NCBI GenBank assembly: GCA_964410065.1
Contig: CAYPFO010000041.1
Span: 1 to 30,824, forward strand
Length of the DNA: 30,824 nt
Direction of reading: 5' to 3'
Source: Serpens sp964410065
Lineage (GTDB): Bacteria > Pseudomonadota > Gammaproteobacteria > Pseudomonadales > Pseudomonadaceae
The notes under the pieces were generated by a model. It saw nothing but the letters and a program-made list of their open reading frames with translations, was not told where the DNA came from and did no database searches. Made by a program: the position numbers and the translations under genes. Each line of letters opens with the position of its first letter. The stretch's first letter is position 1. Below are positions 8,806 to 16,431 of this stretch, in pieces.

Positions 8806-8832
8806 GTGTGCGTGCCTCTCAGGCGTGCGCAC
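8806..8832 (+). other. Stem-loop in the DUF971-phaC1 gap
   Basis: A 12-nt arm at 8806-8817 can pair with 8821-8832 as RNA, using three G-U pairs, around a 3-nt loop. There is no U tract after it, so it is not a standard terminator. It could end or stabilise the DUF971 transcript. Confidence 0.35.
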
Positions 8833-8876
8833 CGCACCTCCCCCGCCTTTTCCGTGCGCGGCAACCGCCCTAACGA

Positions 8877-8896
8877 TTGGAAAAAGCTCGTTCCAA
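8877..8896 (+). promoter_or_regulatory. Candidate PhaD operator upstream of phaC1
   Basis: TTGGAA (8877-8882) and TTCCAA (8891-8896) form a perfect inverted repeat with an 8-bp spacer. As I recall, P. putida PhaD operators consist of two inverted 6-bp half-sites separated by 8 bp, which this matches in geometry. It sits just upstream of the predicted -35, the position expected for an activator. Confidence 0.5.
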
Positions 8897-8898
8897 AA

Positions 8899-8927
8899 CT
8901 GGCAAGCTGCGTGATATCGCCTATATA
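8899..8927 (+). promoter_or_regulatory. Putative phaC1 promoter
   Basis: CTGGCA (8899-8904; 4 of 6 to TTGACA), a 17-nt spacer and TATATA (8922-8927) form a reasonable sigma-70 promoter. It would give an untranslated leader of roughly 100 nt before the phaC1 ATG at 9034. Confidence 0.45.
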
Positions 8928-9033
8928 GCAGTGGCTGTTTTTCGCGGCGTCGTCCAACCCATGCTGGACGGCACCTTTGTCGTTGCCAGGTTCGCGCCGG
9001 CACGACCACTCTTGTCAGAAGATGGAGCTTCTC

Positions 9034-10707
9034 ATGAGCAGTCCGCAATCAGACCTGCAACCCCTTTATCTGGACACCTGCAAACCGCACCCGATGATCG
9101 GCCTGCGTGGCCAGGACATTTTCAATTCATCCCGTACCGTACTGGCACAAACCATCCGCCAGCCGCTGCACAGTGCCCGACATATTGCCCGTTTCAGCGT
9201 CGAGCTGAAAAATATCCTGCTCGGCCAGTCCAAGCTGCGCCCGGCAGCCGATGACCGCCGCTTCAATGATCCTGCCTGGGCCCTCAATCCTCTTTATCGG
9301 CGCTACCAGCAGACCTATCTCGCCTGGCGCAACGAGCTGCATGACTGGCTCGAAAACAGCGCATTGCCTGAGGACGACATCCGCCGCGGGCATTTCATCC
9401 TCAGTTTGCTTACCGAAGCCCTTTCGCCGACCAATACCCTGGCCAACCCGGCGGCGCTCAAGCGTTTCTTTGAAACCGGCGGCAAGAGCCTTGTCGACGG
9501 CATGGCGCACCTGACCCACGATGCACTCAACAATGGTGGCATGCCCAGCCAGGTCAACAAGGAAGCCTTCGAAGTTGGCAAGAACCTGGCCACCACGCCC
9601 GGTGCGGTCGTGTTCCGCAATGAGCTGCTCGAGCTGATTCATTACCAGCCGACCACCGAAAGCGTGCATGAACGCCCGCTATTGGTGATTCCGCCGCAAA
9701 TCAACAAGTTTTACGTCTTTGACCTCAGCGCCGACAAAAGCCTGGCCCGTTTCAGTCTGGACAGCGGCTTGCAGACCTTCATTGTCAGTTGGCGAAACCC
9801 GACCAAGAACCACAGCCACTGGGGCCTGGACCACTACATCAACGCCCTCAAGGAGGCGGTGGACGCTGTCCTGGCGATTACCGGCAGCGCCGATCTGAAC
9901 ATGCTGGGAGCCTGCTCCGGCGGGCTCACCGCCGCTTCATTGCTGGGGCATTACGCAGCGCTGGGTGACGCCAAGGTCAAGGCACTGACGCTGATGGTCA
10001 GCCTCCTCGACACTCATTTTGACAGCCAATATTCGCTGTTCATCGACGACAAGACCCTGCAGGCCGCCAAGCGTCGCTCGGAGAAGTCGGGCGTACTGGA
10101 AGGGCGCGAGTTGGCCAAGGTCTTCGCCTGGTTGCGGCCCAACGACCTGATCTGGAATTACTGGGTCAACAACTACCTGCTGGGCAACGAGCCACCAGCG
10201 TTCGACATTCTCTACTGGAACAACGACACCACCCGCCTGCCCGCCAGGTTACACGCGGACCTGATCGAGTTGTTCCGGAGCAATCCCTTGCCCAAGCCTG
10301 ATGCCCTTGAGGTCTGCGGCACGCTGATCGATGTGCAGAAGATCGACACCGAAATCTTCTGCGTTGCCGGTACCAGCGATCACATCACTCCATGGCAAGC
10401 CTGCTACAAATCGGCGCGTCTGTTTGGCGAACATTGCGAATTCGTACTGTCCAACAGTGGCCACATCCAAAGCATTCTCAATCCACCGGGCAATCCAAAG
10501 GCCAGTTACCTGCATGGCCTGCCATTGGAAGAGAATCCCGAGGTGTGGCAGGCCAACGCCAGCAAGCAACGCGACAGCTGGTGGCTGCATTGGCGCGACT
10601 GGCAACAGGCACGCTCCGGCGAGTTGAAAAAAGCTCCGCGCCGGCTCGGCAATAAAACCCATGCACCTGCAGAGGCAGCGCCTGGTACTTATGTTCACGA
10701 ACGCTGA
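9034..10707 (+). CDS. phaC1: Class II poly(3-hydroxyalkanoate) synthase 1
   Basis: Polymerises medium-chain (R)-3-hydroxyacyl-CoA into PHA at the granule surface. The protein is 557 residues, normal for class II enzymes. Catalytic residues visible by family alignment are C294 in the lipase-like box GACSGG, D449 in SDHITPW and H477 in NSGHIQS. The ATG at 9034 has GGAG at 9024-9027. It is first in the order phaC1-phaZ-phaC2-phaD, the standard mcl-PHA operon. The N-terminal 30 residues differ from the P. putida type, while the rest is highly conserved. The C-terminus AAPGTYVHER is typical of PhaC1. Confidence 0.96.
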   Translation: MSSPQSDLQPLYLDTCKPHPMIGLRGQDIFNSSRTVLAQTIRQPLHSARHIARFSVELKNILLGQSKLRPAADDRRFNDPAWALNPLYRRYQQTYLAWRNELHDWLENSALPEDDIRRGHFILSLLTEALSPTNTLANPAALKRFFETGGKSLVDGMAHLTHDALNNGGMPSQVNKEAFEVGKNLATTPGAVVFRNELLELIHYQPTTESVHERPLLVIPPQINKFYVFDLSADKSLARFSLDSGLQTFIVSWRNPTKNHSHWGLDHYINALKEAVDAVLAITGSADLNMLGACSGGLTAASLLGHYAALGDAKVKALTLMVSLLDTHFDSQYSLFIDDKTLQAAKRRSEKSGVLEGRELAKVFAWLRPNDLIWNYWVNNYLLGNEPPAFDILYWNNDTTRLPARLHADLIELFRSNPLPKPDALEVCGTLIDVQKIDTEIFCVAGTSDHITPWQACYKSARLFGEHCEFVLSNSGHIQSILNPPGNPKASYLHGLPLEENPEVWQANASKQRDSWWLHWRDWQQARSGELKKAPRRLGNKTHAPAEAAPGTYVHER

Positions 10708-10734
10708 CAGCGTACACGACCATTGAAAAATCCG

Positions 10735-10762
10735 GCGATGCTTGCCCGATGGCCAGCATCGC
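10735..10762 (+). other. Intercistronic hairpin between phaC1 and phaZ
   Basis: GCGATGCT (10735-10742) pairs perfectly with AGCATCGC (10755-10762), and a further 3-bp inner stem (GCC/GGC) extends it across one mismatch to a CGAT tetraloop. No U tract follows. It lies in the 85-nt gap upstream of phaZ and may set the phaC1:phaZ ratio by RNA processing or partial termination. Confidence 0.5.
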
Positions 10763-10792
10763 TATCCCACCACCTGTTTTAGGGACTGGCGC

Positions 10793-11635
10793 ATGACGCA
10801 GCCGTTTGTGTTCCGCACCATCAACCTTGACGGGCAGTTGCTGCGCACCGCAGTGCGTCCGGGCACCTTGGACGTGCCGCCGCTGCTGATCTGCAACGGC
10901 ATCGGCGCAAACCTTGAACTGGTACTGCCCTTCGTCAAGGCACTCAATCCCGATCTGGAGATCATCGCCTTCGATGTACCCGGCGTCGGTGGCTCTTCCA
11001 CGCCAACGCTGCCTTACCGGTTTCGCGGCCTGGCCAAGCTGATCGCCCGGATGCTCGACTACCTCGACTACGGACAGGTCAATGTCATCGGCGTGTCCTG
11101 GGGCGGCGCCCTGGCCCAGCAGTTCGCTTACGACTATCCGGAGCGCTGCAAGAAACTGGTGCTGGCCGCCACGTCAGCCGGTGCACTGATGATTCCCGGC
11201 AAGCCCAAGGTGCTCTGGCGCATGGCCAGCCCGCGCCGCTACCTGCAGCCTTCCTATACCGTGCACATTGCCGCCGACATTTATGGCGGCGCCTTCCGTC
11301 GCGATCCCGAACTGGCCTTGTCCCATGCCAGCAAGATCCGCTCCGGCGGCAAACTGGGCTATTACTGGCAGATGTTCGCCGGCCTCGGCTGGACCAGCGC
11401 AGCCTGGCTGCATCGCATCCGCCAGCCGACCCTGGTGCTGGCCGGCGACGATGACCCGATCATTCCCTTGGTCAACATGCGCTTGCTGGCCTGGCGCATT
11501 CCCAATGCCGTACTGCATGTGATCGACGACGGTCATCTGTTTCTGATTACCCGCGCCGCAGTGGTGGCCCCCATCATCATGGCTTTCCTGGAAGAAGAGC
11601 CTCAGCGCGCAGTCATGCACCCACAAGCGGTCTGA
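10793..11635 (+). CDS. phaZ: Intracellular mcl-PHA depolymerase
   Basis: Alpha/beta hydrolase that releases 3-hydroxyalkanoic acids from intracellular PHA granules, giving turnover against the two synthases that flank it. The protein is 280 residues. The catalytic triad can be placed at S102 (GVSWGG), D221 (GDDDP region) and H248 (DDGHLF), the same positions I recall for the P. putida enzyme. The ATG at 10793 begins TQPFVFRTINLDGQ, the family N-terminus; an in-frame upstream ATG would run through the intercistronic hairpin and was not chosen. phaC2 follows after 32 nt. Confidence 0.95.
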   Translation: MTQPFVFRTINLDGQLLRTAVRPGTLDVPPLLICNGIGANLELVLPFVKALNPDLEIIAFDVPGVGGSSTPTLPYRFRGLAKLIARMLDYLDYGQVNVIGVSWGGALAQQFAYDYPERCKKLVLAATSAGALMIPGKPKVLWRMASPRRYLQPSYTVHIAADIYGGAFRRDPELALSHASKIRSGGKLGYYWQMFAGLGWTSAAWLHRIRQPTLVLAGDDDPIIPLVNMRLLAWRIPNAVLHVIDDGHLFLITRAAVVAPIIMAFLEEEPQRAVMHPQAV

Positions 11636-11667
11636 CCACGCGCCATTCAACAAAGGAGTGTTGAATC

Positions 11668-13350
11668 ATGCCAGAGCTTACCGAGGTGGCCACACAGCCC
11701 ACCCCGACCTATATCCATGCGCAGAACGCCATCGTCGGTCTGCACGGTCGAGATCTGTTATCCACCGTACGCACGCTGGTTCGCCAAGGCGTTCGGCATC
11801 CGCTGCACAACATCCGCCATGGTCTGCGCCTTGGCCGTGAACTAAGCCGCATTATGTTGGGAGCGACGCCGTACCCGATCAACAGCGACGACCCTCGTTT
11901 TAGCGATCCCACCTGGCAGCAAAACCCATTGTACCGGCGCGGCCTGCAAGCCTACCTGGCCTCTCAGGCGCAGTTGCTGGAATGGGTCGATCAGAGCGCA
12001 CTGCCGGTAGATGATCGCGCCCGTGCTCGCTTCCTGTGTCTACAGCTGAGCAATGCCTTGGCGCCTTCCAATACCTTGCTCAATCCGTTGGCCATCAAGG
12101 AATGCTTCGACACAGGCGGCCAGAGTGTGCTGCGCGGCGCTACTCAGCTGCTAGATGACCTGCGCCACAACCAATTGCTGCCCAGGCAAGTCGACCCTAC
12201 TGCGTTTCGTCTTGGCGATAACCTGGCCACCACGCCTGGCGCGGTGGTGTATCGCAATGAACTGCTCGAACTGATCCAGTACCGGCCGCATACCGCCGAA
12301 CAACATGCTGTGCCGGTCATGATCGTGCCGCCGCAGATCAACAAGTTCTATATCTTCGACCTCAGCCCGCAGAGAAGCTTTGTTCAGTATTGCCTGGCCA
12401 ATGGCTTGCAAACCTTCATGGTCAGTTGGCGCAACCCCGATAGCCGGCACCGCGAATGGGGACTCTCCAGTTACGTGCAGGCTCTGCGCCAGGCCTTTGA
12501 TGCGTGCCGAGCCATTGGCGGGGCCGGACAGGTCAGCCTGCTCGGGGCGTGCGCCGGCGGCCTGACCAGCGCGGCCCTGCAAGGCCACCTGCAAGGCCAG
12601 CGCAAACTAAACCAAGTAGCCAGCGCCAGTTACCTGGTCAGCGTGCTGGACAGTCGTATTGAATCGCAGCCCCTGTTGTTTCTGGACGAAGAAACCCTGG
12701 AGGCTGCCAAGCGTCGCTCCTACCAGCGCGGCGTGCTGGATGGCCGGGAAATGACGCGGATCTTTTCCTGGATGCGCCCCAATGAATTGATCTGGAATTA
12801 CTGGATCAACAATTACCTGCTCGGCCGCCAGCCACCGACCTTCGACATCCTGCACTGGAACAACGACAACACGCGCTTGCCCGCCGCCCTGCATGGCGAA
12901 CTGATCGATCTGTTCAAACACAATCCACTGGCCCGCCCCGGTGCGCTAGAGGTGTGCGGCACGCCGCTGGACCTGAGCAAAGTCGATGTGGACAGTTTCA
13001 GCGTGGGCGGCATCACCGACCACATCACGCCATGGGAAGCCGTCTACCGTTCGGCCCTGCTCCTGGGTGGCAAGCGACGCTTCGTACTGGCCAACAGCGG
13101 CCATGTGCAGAGCATCATCAGCCCGCCGGATAACAACGCCAAGGCGCACTACCAGACGTCCGAGTACCAGGAAGACGACCCGCGCACCTGGTTTACCCAG
13201 GCCGAGCAGCACGCTGGCAGTTGGTGGCCCGAATGGCTGAGCTGGATAAAAGCCCGCTCCGGTCCCTTACAGGCAGCACCTGCGCAGCTGGGTAGCGATC
13301 GCTACACGGAACTGGATGCGGCGCCAGGGCGCTATGTGGTCGAGGAATGA
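11668..13350 (+). CDS. phaC2: Class II poly(3-hydroxyalkanoate) synthase 2
   Basis: Second mcl-PHA synthase, 560 residues, clearly paralogous to phaC1. The catalytic residues are C295 (GACAGG), D451 (TDHITPW) and H479 (NSGHVQS). A strong AAGGAG site (11653-11658) stands 9 nt before the ATG. The TGA stop overlaps the ATG of phaD (ATGA), so the regulator is probably co-translated with this synthase. Class II loci usually carry two synthases flanking the depolymerase, exactly as here. Confidence 0.96.
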   Translation: MPELTEVATQPTPTYIHAQNAIVGLHGRDLLSTVRTLVRQGVRHPLHNIRHGLRLGRELSRIMLGATPYPINSDDPRFSDPTWQQNPLYRRGLQAYLASQAQLLEWVDQSALPVDDRARARFLCLQLSNALAPSNTLLNPLAIKECFDTGGQSVLRGATQLLDDLRHNQLLPRQVDPTAFRLGDNLATTPGAVVYRNELLELIQYRPHTAEQHAVPVMIVPPQINKFYIFDLSPQRSFVQYCLANGLQTFMVSWRNPDSRHREWGLSSYVQALRQAFDACRAIGGAGQVSLLGACAGGLTSAALQGHLQGQRKLNQVASASYLVSVLDSRIESQPLLFLDEETLEAAKRRSYQRGVLDGREMTRIFSWMRPNELIWNYWINNYLLGRQPPTFDILHWNNDNTRLPAALHGELIDLFKHNPLARPGALEVCGTPLDLSKVDVDSFSVGGITDHITPWEAVYRSALLLGGKRRFVLANSGHVQSIISPPDNNAKAHYQTSEYQEDDPRTWFTQAEQHAGSWWPEWLSWIKARSGPLQAAPAQLGSDRYTELDAAPGRYVVEE

Positions 13351-13979
13351 TGCATCCACCGATGAGAACCCGCGACCGTATCCTTGATTGCGCCCTGCAC
13401 TGTTTTAACGCCCGCGGCGAGCCAAATGTCTCGACCCTGGAAGTGGCCACTGAGCTGGGTATCAGCCCGGGCAACCTGTATTACCACTTTCGCGGCAAGG
13501 AAGCGTTGGTACTGGCCCTGTTCGAACGCTTTCGCCATGACCTGGCGCCCTTGCTTGAGCCGCCTCCGACCGAGGCACGGCTGACTATTGAAGACTATTG
13601 GCTGTTTTTGGAGCTGATTGTCGAACGATTGGCCAACTACCGTTTCCTGTTTCAGGACCTGGCCAATCTGGCGGCGCGCATGCCGGCCCTGGCGCGCGGA
13701 GTGCGCGCCTGGCTCAAGCAGCTCAAGCGCTGTCTGGCCACCTTGCTGGGCCAATTGCAGGATCAGGCCCGCTTACACGGCGAACCACCGGTGCTGGCCC
13801 AACTGGTTGAGCAGATCACCCTGACGCTGTTGTTTGCCCTCGATTATCAACGCATCCTTGGCCAGCAAGGCGGAATCGAGCAGGTTATCTATCAGGTGAT
13901 GATGCTGGTGACGCCGCACCTGTCGGAGGAATCGCAACGTGATACGGCGGATTTGGCCCTGCGCTACCGAACAGGCTGA
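13347..13979 (+). CDS. phaD: TetR-family transcriptional regulator PhaD
   Basis: Regulator of the pha genes, 210 residues from this start. The TetR helix-turn-helix is STLEVATELGISPGNLYYHF (about residues 29-48), followed by a helical ligand-binding domain ending with the conserved LTLLFALDYQRILG and VMMLVTPHL stretches. From memory, P. putida PhaD activates the phaC1 and phaI promoters in response to a fatty-acid-derived metabolite. The 13347 ATG overlaps the phaC2 stop and has GAGG very close. ATG at 13350 is better spaced from that site, and ATG at 13362 (RTRDRILD) best matches homologue N-termini, so the exact start is uncertain by five residues. Confidence 0.92.
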   Translation: MMHPPMRTRDRILDCALHCFNARGEPNVSTLEVATELGISPGNLYYHFRGKEALVLALFERFRHDLAPLLEPPPTEARLTIEDYWLFLELIVERLANYRFLFQDLANLAARMPALARGVRAWLKQLKRCLATLLGQLQDQARLHGEPPVLAQLVEQITLTLLFALDYQRILGQQGGIEQVIYQVMMLVTPHLSEESQRDTADLALRYRTG

Positions 13980-14021
13980 TCCGGTCTGGCCGCTGCGGGC
14001 GAATCCGCGCCCAATGCAAAC

Positions 14022-14041
14022 AGCCCAGCCGAAGCTGGGCT
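14022..14041 (-). terminator. Hairpin between convergent phaD and phaF
   Basis: AGCCCAGC, a CGAA tetraloop and GCTGGGCT make a perfect 8-bp stem. Read on the minus strand it is followed by GTTTGC, so it best serves as the end of phaIF. It may also stop phaD transcripts, although the plus-strand tail lacks a U run. Confidence 0.65.
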
Positions 14042-14059
14042 ATGAACGGGGTACAGCGC

Positions 14060-14722
14060 TTAACTGAGGCCCGGCTCGCTGGGCGCAACCGGTGCTGGCG
14101 GAGCGGATTGCACCGTCTGTTCTGCACGCTCAGCTTGCTCGACGGGTTTGGCCTGTTTCGCTGCTTTGGCCTTGGCGGGCGCCTTCGTCTTGGGCTTGGC
14201 GGTGGTAGCCGCCGTCTCCGCCGACTCGGTCTTCTTCTCTACGGACGTGGACCTGGCGGCCGGCGTACGCGTCTCGGGGCGTCGACGCACCGGAGCTTGC
14301 GGCGTTTGATCCGCCTCGTGCACAGCAGGCTTGACGAGTTCCCGCGTGTTCAATCGCTCCAGCTGCCGGCTCAGCACTTCAACCTGACTGCTTAGCGCCT
14401 TCAATTCGAGCCGACTTGGTACTCCCAGCCGGGTTATCGCCCCGCTCAGGCGTTTGTCGAAGGCATCTTCCAGGGCGCTCCACTTACCCAAGGCCTTGTC
14501 CCGCACATCGGCGACCCGGCTCAGCGCGCCATTCTTCACGGACTCGACTTCGCTGCGCACCCGCTGCTCGGCCTGCTCGCCTTCCTGAACCAAAGCGTCG
14601 AACAGCGAACTACCGTCTTCGCCGATCTTTGCATAAGCGCCCAGGCCCGCCAGCCAGATCTGCCGCGAATACTTCTCGACGTCCTCGCTCCAGGTGCCTT
14701 CCTTCTTGCGTATGCCAGCCAT
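14060..14722 (-). CDS. phaF: PHA granule-associated phasin PhaF with basic histone-like tail
   Basis: Phasin that coats PHA granules and, in P. putida, ties them to the nucleoid for segregation. The protein is 220 residues. The phasin domain (about 1-110) has the conserved SRQIWLAGLGAYAKIGEDG block and a long heptad-like amphipathic segment, with LGVPSRLELKALSSQVEVLS at its end. The tail (about 130-200) is rich in Lys, Ala and Pro (AKPKTKAPAKAKAAKQAKP) and resembles histone H1-like DNA-binding regions. A strong AGGAGG (14730-14735) precedes the ATG, and phaI is 14 nt upstream. The tail looks shorter than I remember for P. putida PhaF. Confidence 0.93.
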   Translation of the reverse strand: MAGIRKKEGTWSEDVEKYSRQIWLAGLGAYAKIGEDGSSLFDALVQEGEQAEQRVRSEVESVKNGALSRVADVRDKALGKWSALEDAFDKRLSGAITRLGVPSRLELKALSSQVEVLSRQLERLNTRELVKPAVHEADQTPQAPVRRRPETRTPAARSTSVEKKTESAETAATTAKPKTKAPAKAKAAKQAKPVEQAERAEQTVQSAPPAPVAPSEPGLS

Positions 14723-14736
14723 GACGCGACCTCCTG

Positions 14737-15135
14737 TTACGGTTTGGCGGTACGGATCAGCAGCTCGCTGAGCCCGTCGAGCTTGCTCGACAATTCCTCA
14801 ACTTCATCGCGGCTCGGCACACCGGCACGCTTAAGCACCCGGCCCACGCGAATGCCGACGCGCTGCTCGACCTTCTCCAGCCGGGCACCGACTTTGCTTT
14901 TGACGGTTTTCAATTGGCCATTGGCGGCGTCCAGCTGCTCGTCGAGCAACTGCTTGCCTTTGTTTTCCGCCTTCTCGCCGTGCTCGACCAGCTCCTTGAA
15001 ATAAGCCAGTCCTCCACGTCCCAGGCGCGCATAGGCACCCACATACGCCAGCCACAGCTGACGGGCGGAGCGCTTGACCATATTTGCAGCCGGTGACGGG
15101 CGGGTGTCGATTTTCTTCAACGCTGCCTTGTCCAT
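14737..15135 (-). CDS. phaI: PHA granule-associated phasin PhaI
   Basis: Small phasin, 132 residues, homologous to the N-terminal domain of PhaF but lacking the basic tail. The block SARQLWLAYVGAYARLGRGG matches the PhaF phasin signature, and a long amphipathic helix runs to RAGVPSRDEVEELSSKLDGL. The protein covers the granule surface and limits coalescence. It is first in the phaI-phaF operon, transcribed against phaC1ZC2D. GAGAGG lies just upstream of the ATG. The first 18 residues differ from the P. putida form, as is usual for these proteins. Confidence 0.93.
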   Translation of the reverse strand: MDKAALKKIDTRPSPAANMVKRSARQLWLAYVGAYARLGRGGLAYFKELVEHGEKAENKGKQLLDEQLDAANGQLKTVKSKVGARLEKVEQRVGIRVGRVLKRAGVPSRDEVEELSSKLDGLSELLIRTAKP

Positions 15136-15202
15136 GATGACCTCTCACTAATCGGAAGGATCGCCCGGTATCCGCGGGCTCATCAACAAGGTAGCGAGGC
15201 GA

Positions 15203-15222
15203 ATTAGAAACCACAGCCTAAT
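15203..15222 (-). promoter_or_regulatory. Candidate PhaD operator and overlapping phaI promoter
   Basis: ATTAGA (15203-15208) and CCTAAT (15217-15222) form an inverted repeat (5 of 6 matching) with an 8-bp spacer, the same geometry as the candidate operator before phaC1. On the minus strand the repeat contains TCTAAT, a 5/6 match to a -10 element, 68 nt upstream of the phaI ATG. The -35 is poor, as expected for an activator-dependent promoter. Confidence 0.4.
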
Positions 15223-15252
15223 GACGAAAATCGCCTGGTGCTCAAAAAGCGA

Positions 15253-15528
15253 TCAGACCAACGCCTTGTCCAGCGCCGCTTCGATTTCGCTCTGCAGGCG
15301 CCCGCTCAGCGGCGACAGCAGCAGCCCCAGGCTCAGCTCGACACGCACACGTTGATCGTCCAGGGCAATCGAACCCTTGACGCCACTGCGCTGAACTTGC
15401 AGCACATCGCCCTGCCAGCGGCAGCTCAGCTGATAGTCACGCGACAGGCTTTCGGCCAACTGCTCGGCCTTGTCGCGCAATGACTGACGATCAAGCTGGT
15501 GGGCGCGTTCAATACGGATTTTGGCCAT
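15253..15528 (-). CDS. Polyhydroxyalkanoic acid system family protein (PHA_gran_rgn)
   Basis: A 91-residue protein beginning AKIRIERAHQLDRQSL, which I recognise as the small PHA-system family (TIGR02610 type) regularly found beside phaI in Pseudomonas. It has a conserved LAESLSRDYQLSCRWQGDVLQVQRSGVKG strand region and no signal peptide or membrane span. The ATG at 15528 gives the family N-terminus; the frame stays open upstream but without similarity. The function is not established. A granule-associated or regulatory role is assumed from context only. It lies 117 nt upstream of phaI in the same orientation, with a candidate phaI promoter between them. Confidence 0.85.
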   Translation of the reverse strand: MAKIRIERAHQLDRQSLRDKAEQLAESLSRDYQLSCRWQGDVLQVQRSGVKGSIALDDQRVRVELSLGLLLSPLSGRLQSEIEAALDKALV

Positions 15529-15660
15529 TACGGATTCCTGCACGGCGCGAAAAACGCGCGAATATACCTTATTCGGCGTCCCACCGACCTGATCGCATCC
15601 ATGGTCGCCACCTTCATCAGGGGTTAGAATGACTGCCACTTTTCAGCCGGTGACCGTGCC

Positions 15661-16431
15661 ATGACCGATCCACGCAAAGGCCCCGAGGCCGAACCCACCA
15701 CCCATTTCGGCTACAAGAGCGTGCCGGAAAGCCAGAAGGCGCAGAAGGTGGCCGAGGTCTTCCATTCCGTGGCCGCAAAATACGACCTGATGAACGACCT
15801 GATGTCCGGCGGCGTTCACCGTCTGTGGAAACGTTTCACCATCGAGCTGTCTGGCGCACGCCCTGGCAACCGCATCCTCGATATCGCCGGCGGCACCGGT
15901 GACCTGACCCGCCAGTTCTCGCGCATCGTCGGACCCACCGGTGAAGTAGTGCTGGCTGACATCAATGCCTCGATGCTCAAGGTGGGTCGTGACAAGCTGC
16001 TCGACAAGGGCGTGGCCGGCAACGTGCGCTTCGTGCAAGCCGATGCCGAAAAACTGCCCTTCCCCGACAATCATTTCGACGCCATCACCATTGCCTTCGG
16101 CCTGCGCAACGTCACCCACAAGGAAGACGCCATCGCGTCCATGCTGCGGGTGCTCAAGCCCGGCGGTCGCCTGCTGATTCTGGAGTTCTCCAAGCCGACC
16201 AACGCGCTGTTCTCCAAGGCTTATGACGCCTACTCGTTCACCGCGCTGCCACTGTTTGGCAAGCTGATCACCAACGACTCGGAAAGTTACCGCTACCTGG
16301 CGGAATCGATTCGCATGCACCCGGACCAGGAAACCCTCAAGGGCATGATGCAAGAAGCCGGTTTCGAGCGGGTCACCTACCACAACATGACCGGCGGCAT
16401 TGTCGCGCTGCACCGCGGTATCAAGCCCTGA
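15661..16431 (+). CDS. ubiE: Ubiquinone/menaquinone C-methyltransferase UbiE
   Basis: SAM-dependent methyltransferase acting on the C2 position of the benzoquinol ring in ubiquinone synthesis (and on demethylmenaquinol where menaquinone is made). The protein is 256 residues. The N-terminal THFGYKSVPESQKAQKVAEVF is the family signature, SAM motif I is ILDIAGGTGDLT at residues 72-83, and the second signature near 145-160 includes FGLRNVTHKEDA. Its TGA stop overlaps the ubiJ ATG by one base (TGATG). It heads the ubiE-ubiJ-ubiB operon, divergent from the PHA-system gene. Confidence 0.96.
   Translation: MTDPRKGPEAEPTTHFGYKSVPESQKAQKVAEVFHSVAAKYDLMNDLMSGGVHRLWKRFTIELSGARPGNRILDIAGGTGDLTRQFSRIVGPTGEVVLADINASMLKVGRDKLLDKGVAGNVRFVQADAEKLPFPDNHFDAITIAFGLRNVTHKEDAIASMLRVLKPGGRLLILEFSKPTNALFSKAYDAYSFTALPLFGKLITNDSESYRYLAESIRMHPDQETLKGMMQEAGFERVTYHNMTGGIVALHRGIKP

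Noticed and set aside
8897..8915. Possible sigma-54 promoter before phaC1
   Set aside because: A TGGCA-like stretch is present, but the GG-N10-GC spacing is not met; the sigma-70 reading fits better.
15643..16413. 256-codon minus-strand frame opposite ubiE
   Set aside because: Shadow of ubiE, which has clear SAM motifs on the other strand.
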